A model generated the notes under the pieces. It searched no databases. It had not been told where the DNA came from and saw nothing but the letters and a program-made list of their open reading frames with translations. Of a DNA stretch of 64,000 nucleotides, positions 16,620 through 26,783 are shown one piece after another. The translations under genes and the position numbers were made by a program. Within the stretch, counting starts at the first letter, position 1. Each line of letters starts with the position of its first letter. This DNA is from Dehalococcoidia bacterium (GTDB lineage: Bacteria > Chloroflexota > Dehalococcoidia > Lucifugimonadales > SHYT01), in the NCBI GenBank assembly GCA_009693045.1, contig SHXZ01000010.1, positions 1 to 64,000 of the forward strand, read 5' to 3'.

Positions 16620-17729
16620 GTGGCTGTCAACCTCCGCATTCCCGGCCCCACCGCCTGCCCCGAGGACGTGCTGCTGGCCGGGGCCAAGCCTATGGTCAAC
16701 CATCGCGGCCCCGAGTTTCGCGAGCTCATCACTCGCGTTAACCAGCGGCTCAAGACCATCTTCCAGACCAAGAACGACGTGGTCATGCTCACTACGTCCG
16801 GCACCGGCGGGCTGGAGGCGGCCATCGTCAACACGCTGTCGCCGAGCGACAAGCTGCTGGCGGTGAGCGTCGGCGCGTTCGGCGACCGCTTCGCCAGCAT
16901 CGGCGAGGCGTACGGCGCCAGGGTGATCAAGCAGAACTACGCCTGGGGCGAGGCCGCGGACCCCGACGCCATCCGCAAAGCCCTCCGCGACGACCCGGAG
17001 ATCAAGGCTGTCGCCATCACCCACAACGAGACGTCCACGGGCGTGACAAACGACCTGCAGGCCATCGCCCGCGTCGTCCGCGAGCACGACCGGCTGCTGC
17101 TCGTGGACGCCGTCAGCAGCCTGAGTTGCATCCCGCTGCCGGTGGACGGCTGGGACTGCGACGTGGTGGTGACCGGCTCGCAGAAGGGGTTCATGATTCC
17201 GCCGGGGTTGGCTTTCGTGAGCGTGGGGCCTCGCGCGTGGGACGCATCCAAGAAGGCCAAGATGCCGCGCTTCTACTTTGATTTTGAGCGGCACAGGCGT
17301 AGCTTTGAGGCCGGCGAGACGCCCTGGACGCCCGCCGTCTCGCTCTTCTTTAGCCTGGACCTGGCGCTGGACAAGATGCTGGCCGAGGGCATGGAGAACG
17401 TGTACGAGCGCCACGCGCGGCTCGGCGCGCTCACCCGCCGCGAGGCGAAGTCGCTCGGGTTCAAGCTGGTGTGCAAGGATGAGCGGTTCGCGTCCAATAC
17501 TGTCACGGCCATGTACGTCCCTGAGGGGGTGCAGGACCGGGCGCTGCGGACGATGCTCCGCACCGATGAGAACGTGGTCGTCGCGGGAGGGCAGGGTCAG
17601 CTCACCGGCAAGATCATCCGCATCGGCCACATGGGCTACGTGTCGGAGGACGACATTCTTGACGCGACGCGGGCGCTGAGGCGAACGCTGGAGAAGCTGG
17701 CGGCCACCACCGCGCAGACGCCTCACTAA
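16620..17729 (+). CDS. Class V aminotransferase, probable phosphoserine/serine-pathway aminotransferase
   Basis: A 369-residue PLP enzyme of fold type I, class V (alanine-glyoxylate / serine-glyoxylate / SerC-like). The start GPTACPEDVL and TTSGTGGLEAAI (phosphate cup), HNETSTGV, LLVDAVSSL and Lys189 in VTGSQKGFMIPPG (Schiff base) are all present. Class V enzymes of this type next to serA are thought to supply phosphoserine aminotransferase activity in lineages lacking classic SerC; that assignment rests on the adjacent serA and is inference. GTG 16620 follows AAAGGAG at ideal spacing; the ATG at 16557 has no site. A TACAAT -10 lies at 16553-16558. Alternative: serine-glyoxylate aminotransferase. 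Confidence 0.85.
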   Translation: MAVNLRIPGPTACPEDVLLAGAKPMVNHRGPEFRELITRVNQRLKTIFQTKNDVVMLTTSGTGGLEAAIVNTLSPSDKLLAVSVGAFGDRFASIGEAYGARVIKQNYAWGEAADPDAIRKALRDDPEIKAVAITHNETSTGVTNDLQAIARVVREHDRLLLVDAVSSLSCIPLPVDGWDCDVVVTGSQKGFMIPPGLAFVSVGPRAWDASKKAKMPRFYFDFERHRRSFEAGETPWTPAVSLFFSLDLALDKMLAEGMENVYERHARLGALTRREAKSLGFKLVCKDERFASNTVTAMYVPEGVQDRALRTMLRTDENVVVAGGQGQLTGKIIRIGHMGYVSEDDILDATRALRRTLEKLAATTAQTPH

Positions 17730-17806
17730 CCTAGCCCCCGACCCCTTCCCTGAAAGGAAGGGGAGCATGCGGATTCTAAGTCCTTCCGGAGAAGGACTCA
17801 GAATGG
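17730..17806. repeat. Two dispersed palindromes in the aminotransferase-serA gap
   Basis: First a pyrimidine-rich element CTAGCCCCCGACCCCTTCCC with its GGAAGGGG complement (about 17730-17766), then an ATTCT...AGAAT palindrome (about 17773-17804) containing AGTCCTTCC/GGAAGGACT. Both families recur across 46-52 kb. Confidence 0.65.
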
Positions 17807-17861
17807 GAAGTAATGGCGCGGACTCGTCAAGACAAGTAACGTAACGAGGCGAATCAAACGC

Positions 17862-19466
17862 ATGAGCACAACCACAGTCGCAACCCTCAAAATCCTCGTC
17901 TCGGACCCGCTACACGAGGCGGGCACGGCTTTACTGACGCAGAACGCCGACGTTCGGGTTGACATAAAGCTCCGCCTTCCGCAGGCGGAGCTGATCAAGG
18001 CCATACCTGACTACGATGCGCTCATCGTCCGCAGTGAGACGCAGGTCACCGCCGAGGTGCTTGAGGCCGCGAAGCGCCTGCGCGTCGTCGGGCGCGCGGG
18101 CGTGGGTGTGGACAACATTGACCTGGACGCGGCGACCCGGAAGGGCATCGCCGTTGTCAACGCGCCGACCGGCAACACCATCGCCGCCGCCGAGCAGACC
18201 ATAGCCTTGCTGCTGGCGCTGGCGCGGAACATCCCGCAGTCGGACGCGTCGCTGAAGCGCGGCGAGTGGAAGCGCGCGCAGTTCATGGGTGTGGAGGTCC
18301 GCAACAAGGTGCTCGGGATAATCGGCTTGGGCCGCGTCGGCTCCGAGGTTGCGCGTCGCGCCCTCGGGCTCCAGATGCGGGTGCTGGCCTACGACCCCTA
18401 CGTCACGGCGGAGGTCGCCTCCCGCCTCAACGTGGAGCTTGCGCCCATAGACCGTGTCATCGCCGAGGCCGACTTTCTGACGCTCCACACGCCGCTCACT
18501 CCGGGCACGAAGGGTATCCTGGGCGCGGAAGAACTGGCGAGCATGAAGGCGGGCAGCCGCATCCTTAACGTGGCGCGCGGCGGCCTGGTGGAAGAGGACG
18601 CGCTGGTGAAGGCGGTGGAGAGCGGCCATCTGGCGGGCGCCGCGCTGGACGTGTACAGCACCGAGCCGCCAGCCCCCGGCCCGCTGTTCCAGAACCCCAA
18701 GATCATCACCGTCCCCCACTTGGGCGCGTCCACGGTGGAGGCGCAGGCGAGCGTTGCGGAAGAGGTGGTGCAGCAGGTCATGGCAGTGCTGCGAGGGCAG
18801 CCCGCGCGGTTCACGGTCAACGCCCCGTTCGTGCCCGCCGAGGACCTGCAGGCGTTGGCGCCATACATGCAGGTCGCCACGACGCTGGGCCGCATCGCGG
18901 TGCAGCTCGTGGAAGGGCAGCTCCGCTCCGTCAGCCTCCAGTACGAGGGCGAGCTGGCGACGCACAACACCACGATTCTCAAGTCGGCAGCGCTCATCGG
19001 CCTGCTCCAGCCCGTCAGCGACGACCGCGTGAACCTCGTCAACGCCACGCTCCTCGCGCAGCAGCGAGGCCTGCGGGTTGAGGAGGAGGCGGTCCGAGCC
19101 CAAGGCCAGCAGCCGAGCAACCTCACGCTCACCGTCAACGCCTCCGGCGGCGCCGTGGTGTTGGGCGGCACGGTCGTCCGTGGCGAGGTGCACGTCATCC
19201 GCGTCGGCGATATGTGGCTGGACATGGCGCCGGATAGCCCCTACCTGCTCTTTATTGACCACCGCGATCGGCCCGGCATGATCGGCGCGGTGGGCACCAT
19301 CACCGGCCAGTACGACGTCAACATCAGCTTCATGGAGGTGGGGCGGCGTGAGGTTCGCGGCCGCGCCACCATGGTGCTGGGCGTTGACGACGCCGTGCCT
19401 CAGAACGTCCTGGACAAGCTCCGGGCCATCCCGGACATCACCGGGGTGAAGTTGGTCAGGCTCTAA
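17862..19466 (+). CDS. serA: D-3-phosphoglycerate dehydrogenase
   Basis: A 534-residue long-form SerA that oxidises 3-phosphoglycerate to 3-phosphohydroxypyruvate, the first step of serine synthesis. It has an N-terminal substrate domain with VGRAGVGVDNID, an NAD-binding Rossmann domain with IIGLGRVGSEVARRA (about 146-160), catalytic Arg in NVARGGLV, Glu in STEPP and His in VPHLGAST. An intervening domain (about 320-450) and a C-terminal ACT domain (FIDHRDRPGMIGAVGTITG, about 464 onward) follow; ACT domains usually bind serine for feedback control. It starts at ATG 17862 and lies 132 bp after the aminotransferase. Confidence 0.95.
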   Translation: MSTTTVATLKILVSDPLHEAGTALLTQNADVRVDIKLRLPQAELIKAIPDYDALIVRSETQVTAEVLEAAKRLRVVGRAGVGVDNIDLDAATRKGIAVVNAPTGNTIAAAEQTIALLLALARNIPQSDASLKRGEWKRAQFMGVEVRNKVLGIIGLGRVGSEVARRALGLQMRVLAYDPYVTAEVASRLNVELAPIDRVIAEADFLTLHTPLTPGTKGILGAEELASMKAGSRILNVARGGLVEEDALVKAVESGHLAGAALDVYSTEPPAPGPLFQNPKIITVPHLGASTVEAQASVAEEVVQQVMAVLRGQPARFTVNAPFVPAEDLQALAPYMQVATTLGRIAVQLVEGQLRSVSLQYEGELATHNTTILKSAALIGLLQPVSDDRVNLVNATLLAQQRGLRVEEEAVRAQGQQPSNLTLTVNASGGAVVLGGTVVRGEVHVIRVGDMWLDMAPDSPYLLFIDHRDRPGMIGAVGTITGQYDVNISFMEVGRREVRGRATMVLGVDDAVPQNVLDKLRAIPDITGVKLVRL

Positions 19467-19475
19467 CGCTCACGA

Positions 19476-19506
19476 TATAAGGGCGACCCGCCGGGTCACC
19501 CTTATA
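19476..19506 (+). terminator. Hairpin after serA
   Basis: A stem TATAAGGG..GACCCG with CGGGTC..CCCTTATA, one mismatch, from 19476 to 19506. There is no T-run, so terminator activity is probable rather than certain. Confidence 0.5.
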
Positions 19507-19579
19507 CGATGGTGACGACCGCCGGACGAAACTATGTAGTCACGCCTACGAGTCCACGGCGGTGAGGTGGGAGAACGAC

Positions 19580-20146
19580 ATGCCGCTCGCCGACGAACCG
19601 AACGGGAAAGAGGGCCTTGACCCTGTGCCTGACGACCAGGGACTCGGCGGGTCGTTGCTGGTCCCTGGGCTCCAGTCGGCCAGCGGCATCGTGCGGTCGG
19701 TCTCGCGGCTACGCCTGCTGCTTGTGACGGTTGAGCGGCGCTACGACGAGTCGCACCGCCGCGTCCTCGCGTTCCGCCAGCAGCTCCGTCGCGTGCCCAC
19801 GCGCGCGGTAAACGGCCACTTGGCGGGTGATGCCTACCTGGCCGTGATGGCCGAGACCCGCGCGCGGCTCCAACGCGCCGAGCAGGAGATGGAAGACCTG
19901 GACCTGCTCAAGCGCCGCGTGACCATGGACCTCCACGCCTTGGAGCTGATGGAGAAGATCCAGCGGACGCAGCAGGAGCTCGCCGAGCTGCGGGAGCAGG
20001 CGCGCTGGGACGCCCGCGACGAGGTGGCGGCGGAGATCCGGAGACTGGAGCGCATCGCCGGCGAGTTCGTCGCCGAGGCGGCGCGCAGCATCACCACCGG
20101 CGACGAGCTACCCCCAACGCTGGAGCCGCCTGCACAGGGCCGCTAA
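19580..20146 (+). CDS. Coiled-coil protein, function unknown
   Basis: A 188-residue hydrophilic protein. After a low-complexity N-tail there is a long heptad-patterned region (about 75-165: ETRARLQRAEQEMEDLDLLKRR, then LMEKIQRTQQELAELREQAR) rich in Glu, Arg and Leu, predicted as coiled coil. No catalytic motif or membrane segment is seen. ATG 19580 is preceded by GGTGGGAG. It sits between serA and the AT-rich orphan cluster; its GC-rich codon use matches the core genome, so it is probably native. Confidence 0.65.
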   Translation: MPLADEPNGKEGLDPVPDDQGLGGSLLVPGLQSASGIVRSVSRLRLLLVTVERRYDESHRRVLAFRQQLRRVPTRAVNGHLAGDAYLAVMAETRARLQRAEQEMEDLDLLKRRVTMDLHALELMEKIQRTQQELAELREQARWDARDEVAAEIRRLERIAGEFVAEAARSITTGDELPPTLEPPAQGR

Positions 20147-20216
20147 GGCCACTGGACTGTAGTTTTGTGTTGTTGGCACTGCGCATGGAACTGCTAGATA
20201 TCTACCCCTTCCTTTC

Positions 20217-20618
20217 TTAGGCTCTCCATAGCCTCAGCTTGCGTGAGTGTTCAACAAAATTCTTGCGATCCGTTTCTTTATAGGGTTTCTCTAACTGGGC
20301 AGTCCGCTCACGCGCAATCCTCAAATTAGCGTCAGTGCTTGCCAATCGAAACGCAATCCTACGCCAGACTAACCCTCCGAAGTAAACCAATGATAGAAAA
20401 AAGCCACCGGAAATCCCGAGCACTACCGGGAAATTAGCAATGTTAGACACCCCCTTAGAAAAGCCGGTTGTGCTCGCGAGTAATGTAGAGCCTCCGGCAG
20501 CGAATAGGATAACTACCAAGGAGCCTGCCCGAAGAAGCATGCTTGATGAGAAAACGAGGCTATCGTAGCCGTGCTCCATTTGCGTGTTTGCGCGTAGCAT
20601 GACGGTCGCTAGCCGCAT
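20217..20618 (-). CDS. Small membrane protein, AT-rich cluster gene 3
   Basis: A 133-residue protein with two membrane segments (about 29-48, LRAGSLVVILFAAGGSTLLA, and about 65-85, VVLGISGGFFLSLVYFGG) and a charged C-tail (RIARERTAQLEKPYKETDRKN). No family is recognised. ATG 20618 lies 9 bp after the stop of the next gene upstream (20628-20969), suggesting one transcript. Composition is markedly more AT-rich than serA or DUF1015 on either side. Confidence 0.6.
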   Translation of the reverse strand: MRLATVMLRANTQMEHGYDSLVFSSSMLLRAGSLVVILFAAGGSTLLASTTGFSKGVSNIANFPVVLGISGGFFLSLVYFGGLVWRRIAFRLASTDANLRIARERTAQLEKPYKETDRKNFVEHSRKLRLWRA

Positions 20619-20627
20619 AGCCCTTGT

Positions 20628-20969
20628 CTAGATTCTCTTGGCCGACTCTCGATCCGCGCGCACGCCGATCAGATCGCAATAGGTGTGATACCATTCGCCC
20701 CCAACGTTGTTGATAGCACCGTCAATCACGACCAGATCAATTGGCGGGTAGTGAACATCCATTTCGGTTCGCGCGAATCTATTAGTCAGACGGTGAATTG
20801 CTGCACGAAATTCCTCGCTAGCTTGAGCTAGATTAGTGGCTTTGAATGCTATTTCCTGATTGATGCCTGGTCGCGGCCCAGAGGTATAAGGATCTAGCAG
20901 GGTGATGAAAAACTCTTGGCCAAAGTTACTGTTGATACGGGCATGATGGAAAGCACCATGAAAGGCCAA
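20628..20969 (-). CDS. Small soluble orphan, AT-rich cluster gene 2 (possibly 5'-truncated)
   Basis: A 113-residue protein containing DVHYPPIDLVVIDGAINNVGG and EWYHTYCDLIG. No family recognised. The only usable start is TTG 20969, which lacks a clear ribosome-binding site, and an in-frame TAA lies about 24 bp further upstream; the gene may have lost its 5' end. It is sandwiched between two genes for two-helix membrane proteins on the same strand. Confidence 0.5.
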   Translation of the reverse strand: MAFHGAFHHARINSNFGQEFFITLLDPYTSGPRPGINQEIAFKATNLAQASEEFRAAIHRLTNRFARTEMDVHYPPIDLVVIDGAINNVGGEWYHTYCDLIGVRADRESAKRI

Positions 20970-21067
20970 CCGGGCGAGGATTAGTGATTTTTAATAGGCC
21001 ACCTTACTATGATATACGTGAGCGCCAACGGAGCTATAAAGCACCGGTCCAGCGGGCACCCACTTTA

Positions 21068-21535
21068 TCAGCACCCTGCTAGTTCCTCTGCAGGCAGATC
21101 CCCTTCCTCGAGAGTATGTAGCAAGCTTGCTTTAGCCTGTTGTCTCTCAGAATCGGCCGCACCCATAAGGAAAATGATGAACGTCGTTACTATGGCCACC
21201 ACCGTGGCCGCTGCGGTCAAAATTCCGACGCTTATGATCACCAACGTATCATCCTGTACTATTAACCAACCACTAATTGTAAATCTCCAAATCGTGCTTA
21301 TTAACATAGCAGTGCCGCCCGTAGCGGCAATCATCAATGCCCCCATGCCTAAACTCAGGAAGGTACGCTGGCTCACAGAACGACGGGATTGATCGTAGGT
21401 GTTTCTCCATTCCGGCAACAACTCCCACGCGGCCCTAGCATGCTCATCTAACTCTGTTGGTGCCGAGCGGGCTTCAGTAGACCGCGCAGTTTCTCTCTTA
21501 TTGGGATCGGGTGCTTGCTCGGAGCTATTGTTCAT
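21068..21535 (-). CDS. Small membrane protein, AT-rich cluster gene 1
   Basis: A 155-residue protein: a hydrophilic N-half rich in Ser/Glu/Arg (EQAPDPNKRETARSTEARS), then two membrane segments (about 61-82, FLSLGMGALMIAATGGTAML, and about 99-122, IISVGILTAAATVVAIVTTFI) and a short charged tail. ATG 21535 follows AGAGGA. It starts 39 bp after the DUF1015 gene ends, on the same strand, so it could be co-transcribed with it. No family recognised; topology resembles gene 3 of the cluster. Confidence 0.6.
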   Translation of the reverse strand: MNNSSEQAPDPNKRETARSTEARSAPTELDEHARAAWELLPEWRNTYDQSRRSVSQRTFLSLGMGALMIAATGGTAMLISTIWRFTISGWLIVQDDTLVIISVGILTAAATVVAIVTTFIIFLMGAADSERQQAKASLLHTLEEGDLPAEELAGC

Positions 21536-21574
21536 GGGTCCTCTCTTTTGCGATTTGCTCCGGCGGATTATCGT

Positions 21575-22861
21575 TCATTCGTCCAGCGTCCGCAGCACGA
21601 TGCCCGTTGGCAGCTTGGGGTAGAAGTACGTCGTCTTGGGCGGTAGGCGCTGCCCCTTGGACGCCAGCTTGCGGAACACGCCGAGCGGGATCGCGCGCAC
21701 GAGGAAAGCGGCCTGGGCCTCGCCGCTCTCCAGCGCGTGCGCGACCTCGTCAACGCCGTGGGGAAACGCCACGTGCCGCAGCATGTCCGCGCCGAGGACG
21801 GGATTGAGCAACGCCTGGTGGAGCACCCACGTCTCGCACTCGCGGAACTCGGGGACGGGCGCAGGCGGCAGCGGCGCCTGCGGCTTGAGGCGTAGCAGCG
21901 CCGCCGAGGGGGTGCTCGCGTCCAGGAAGCCGAGCACCGTCGTGCCTTCGCCCGCCGAGTCCAGCCTCGCCGCGAGCGCCCGCGCCCGTTCGGAGAGCGA
22001 GCCACCCGCGCCCACCGGCTCCTCGTCAAACGCGTCGCGAACTCGCCGCCGCAACGCTTCCACCTGCTCTTGTCCAAGCCCGCTGAGTACTCGATGGAAC
22101 GACTGCACCTCAAGTCCGGGGTCTTCCATGCCCACCAGCCCCATCAGCACGCGGGACGCGCCGGGCAGCGAGCCGCCGGACTGGTCACGGAACGTCAGCG
22201 CCGTCTCGTAGCGGTGGTGCCCGTCGGCGATGTACAGCCGCTCGTTCCGGAGCGCCCGCTGCACCCACGAGCAGGACGCCGCGTCGTCCAGCACCCACAC
22301 CCGGTACGTCACGCCGGCCACGGTGAACGGCCCCGTCAGGGGCTCGCGGCTCCGGGCCTGCTCGTCAAGCAGGCCACCGAGGCCGCCGTGATCTTCGTAC
22401 AGCGCCATCACCGGGCTGATGTTGGTCTGGCAGGCTTTAAGTAGACGCATCCGGTCCTGCTTCGGGCCGGGGGTCGTCTCCTCGTGCGGCACCACGATGC
22501 CGCGCTCCCACGGCTCCAGCGTCACCGCGCCGTACAGAGAGCGGCGCGCTCTCTGGCGGCCTCGCACCTCAAACGCCTCCTCCACCAGGTAGAACGCCGG
22601 ACGCTCCTCGCGGGCCAGCACGCCGTCCGCCCGCCACCGACGCAGCAGGCCAACAGCGCGCGTGTAGACGTTCTCGGCGTCGTTGTCGCCGGGTTGCGGT
22701 AGGCCCAGCTCCAGGCGCACAACGTTGTTCGGGTGCTGCCGGTGGAGCCGCTGCTGCTCCTCGGCGTTGATGACGTCGTACGGCGGCGCGACCACCTGCG
22801 CCAGGTCGGGCGTCACGCCCAGGTTGTAGCGCCATCCGCGGAATGGGCGAACGTCAGCCAT
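21575..22861 (-). CDS. DUF1015 family protein
   Basis: A 428-residue DUF1015 protein. Diagnostic stretches are VRPFRGWRYN at the start, VVAPPYDVIN (24-33), HPNNVVRLELG, YGAVTLEPWERGIVVPHEETTPGPKQDR (about 110-137), NISPVMALYED and YIADGHHRYETAL (about 215-227). The biochemical role is not established; it has been described as distantly ParB-like. From memory, DUF1015 genes recur beside serA and a class V aminotransferase in clostridia, and here the gene lies close to exactly that pair, supporting a serine-linked role. ATG 22861. GC-rich, unlike the three small genes immediately downstream. Confidence 0.85.
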   Translation of the reverse strand: MADVRPFRGWRYNLGVTPDLAQVVAPPYDVINAEEQQRLHRQHPNNVVRLELGLPQPGDNDAENVYTRAVGLLRRWRADGVLAREERPAFYLVEEAFEVRGRQRARRSLYGAVTLEPWERGIVVPHEETTPGPKQDRMRLLKACQTNISPVMALYEDHGGLGGLLDEQARSREPLTGPFTVAGVTYRVWVLDDAASCSWVQRALRNERLYIADGHHRYETALTFRDQSGGSLPGASRVLMGLVGMEDPGLEVQSFHRVLSGLGQEQVEALRRRVRDAFDEEPVGAGGSLSERARALAARLDSAGEGTTVLGFLDASTPSAALLRLKPQAPLPPAPVPEFRECETWVLHQALLNPVLGADMLRHVAFPHGVDEVAHALESGEAQAAFLVRAIPLGVFRKLASKGQRLPPKTTYFYPKLPTGIVLRTLDE

Positions 22862-22889
22862 TAGCCCTCACACCCTCGGCATACTCGGG

Positions 22890-23005
22890 GCAGGCTCCAA
22901 CCCTCTCCTACACGGGAAGAGGGAGTCTTGATTGGATCAAGAACGCTGGCTTGAATACACATCTCCCCGTCCTGCCAACGTAGGGGCGCACAGCGGTGCC
23001 CCTAC
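22890..23005. repeat. Two dispersed palindromic elements
   Basis: CTCCAACCCTCTCCTACACG with its GGAAGAGGGAG complement (about 22890-22925), and a GTAGGGGCGC...GTGCCCCTAC palindrome at 22980-23005. They occupy the gap between DUF1015 and the GIY-YIG gene. Confidence 0.6.
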
Positions 23006-23082
23006 GCGTCCCGCGGGGTAGGCATCTCTTCTCATTGTTGGGAGCCTTTCGCAGTGTTTGGTGCAGGGCCGCGGGAAGTATA

Positions 23083-25682
<2,600 letters not shown>

Positions 25683-25821
25683 CGAAGCATGTCATGAACT
25701 TCGGATAGTTATAACGCCACACAATACTGACCGTAACTATTGGGGGAAAATCTCTGATGTCACAGCCGAATGGCTTATTCGTTACACTAGAAGGACGAGT
25801 TAGACAAAAAAGAGAAGTCCT

Positions 25822-25986
25822 ATGCCGATGCTCCTTGATCTGCCGCACCGGCTTCGTGAAGCCGGTGCGGCAGATCTCTTAAGCAAGCTCAGTCCCGCCG
25901 AACGCTTGCGTCTTCAGGAGCGTGTCAGCGCGCTTGCGAATCTTTTGGCTCCGCTAGGCCGCGTGCGGGTGCCCGGGGACCTGTAA
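25822..25986 (+). CDS. Small open frame in frame with and just upstream of the RelE-like gene
   Basis: A 54-residue frame, MPMLLDLPHRLREAGAADLL..., amphipathic with a Leu/Arg-rich helix (LSPAERLRLQERVSALANLL). ATG 25822 follows AGAGAAG. Its TAA (25984-25986) is separated by only six bases from the TTG start of the next gene, and both are in the same reading frame. It may therefore be an antitoxin-like partner or the N-terminal part of a single gene split by one stop codon. A perfect 19-bp palindrome occupies its codons 6-18. Confidence 0.4.
   Translation: MPMLLDLPHRLREAGAADLLSKLSPAERLRLQERVSALANLLAPLGRVRVPGDL
25837..25876. repeat. Perfect 19-bp palindrome inside the small open frame
   Basis: Arms 25837-25855 and 25858-25876 with a 2-nt loop (GT); left arm begins GATCTGCCGCACCGG. 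No T-run follows. It would form a very stable RNA hairpin just after the start codon, or serve as a symmetric protein-binding site. Confidence 0.8.
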
Positions 25987-25992
25987 GCGCTC

Positions 25993-26688
25993 TTGCATTC
26001 CATCGTTCCCCAGTATCTTGTTGAGCTTACCGCGTTTATCCAGGAGTTTCTTGAAGAGCGTCCGGACGCGCTGCTATTGCTTCAGGAAGCGGGCGCTAGC
26101 ACAAAAGACCTCCAAGAGGAGGCGCGGGCTAAAGCCGACCTGTTTGGCAATGAATCGCTGGAACGCTTCCTCGGAGCATTGGAAAGTTTCCAGGGATTCA
26201 GTGAGATGGTCGTGCGCGCAGTTGCACAGGGGGGGCTTGGGATCCAGCGGTTGCTGACCATTGAGGCAGCCGCAGGGCACGAGCTTTTGAGAGCCGCCGT
26301 CTGCATCATGACGGTCACCGAAGTGCTTCGTGAGAACGTCCGTGGCTGGAGAAGAGAGTCTTTGTCTCTGCTGGCCGCCGCTGCCGATGATGCCATGACA
26401 GAAGTGGAGGATGCCGCAGTTCGCCTCCTCCCGGGCGCACTCATGGATCTGCGACGGCTTCGAGGTCAATTGACCCAAGCGGACATGGCGGCAATTGACC
26501 GGGCTATGAGCCACCTTGGCAACAACCCTTTCCCTACGCCAACAATGCCACCGGAACTCATTAAGCAGATTGGGGATTATTGGCGCTATCTGGTCAGCCC
26601 CAATCTTCGTCTAGCCTATCGGGTGGTTAACTGCGAGGTGTGGATATTCAGAATTGGCCTTCACACAGACTTTTACAATGATCTGTAG
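25993..26688 (+). CDS. Protein with RelE/ParE-like C-terminus
   Basis: A 231-residue protein from TTG 25993. Residues 1-180 are helical with no family I recognise. The last 40 residues (GDYWRYLVSPNLRLAYRVVN, then EVWIFRIGLHTDFYNDL) follow the strand pattern of RelE/ParE toxins: YW, a V-x-x-x-x-R strand, an aliphatic strand and a terminal G-x-H-x-D-x-Y. An mRNA-interferase or DNA-binding role is therefore possible but unproven. Most RelE proteins are about 90 residues, so this would be a fusion. Upstream, in the same frame, lies a 54-codon open frame ended by TAA. Codon use is less GC-biased than neighbours. Confidence 0.55.
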   Translation: MHSIVPQYLVELTAFIQEFLEERPDALLLLQEAGASTKDLQEEARAKADLFGNESLERFLGALESFQGFSEMVVRAVAQGGLGIQRLLTIEAAAGHELLRAAVCIMTVTEVLRENVRGWRRESLSLLAAAADDAMTEVEDAAVRLLPGALMDLRRLRGQLTQADMAAIDRAMSHLGNNPFPTPTMPPELIKQIGDYWRYLVSPNLRLAYRVVNCEVWIFRIGLHTDFYNDL

Positions 26689-26783
26689 CTGCGCACAAGC
26701 GTTTGTCCTCGCCCGCTCCAGCACAACGATTTTCGGGTAGCATTGCTACTGGAAAGCTTATTCAGCGGTCGGGCGTTATTTGT

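Noticed and set aside
25837-25876. The 19-bp palindrome as a ligA terminator
   Set aside because: It lies about 155 bp after the ligA stop, inside another open frame, and has no T-run; treated as a separate element.
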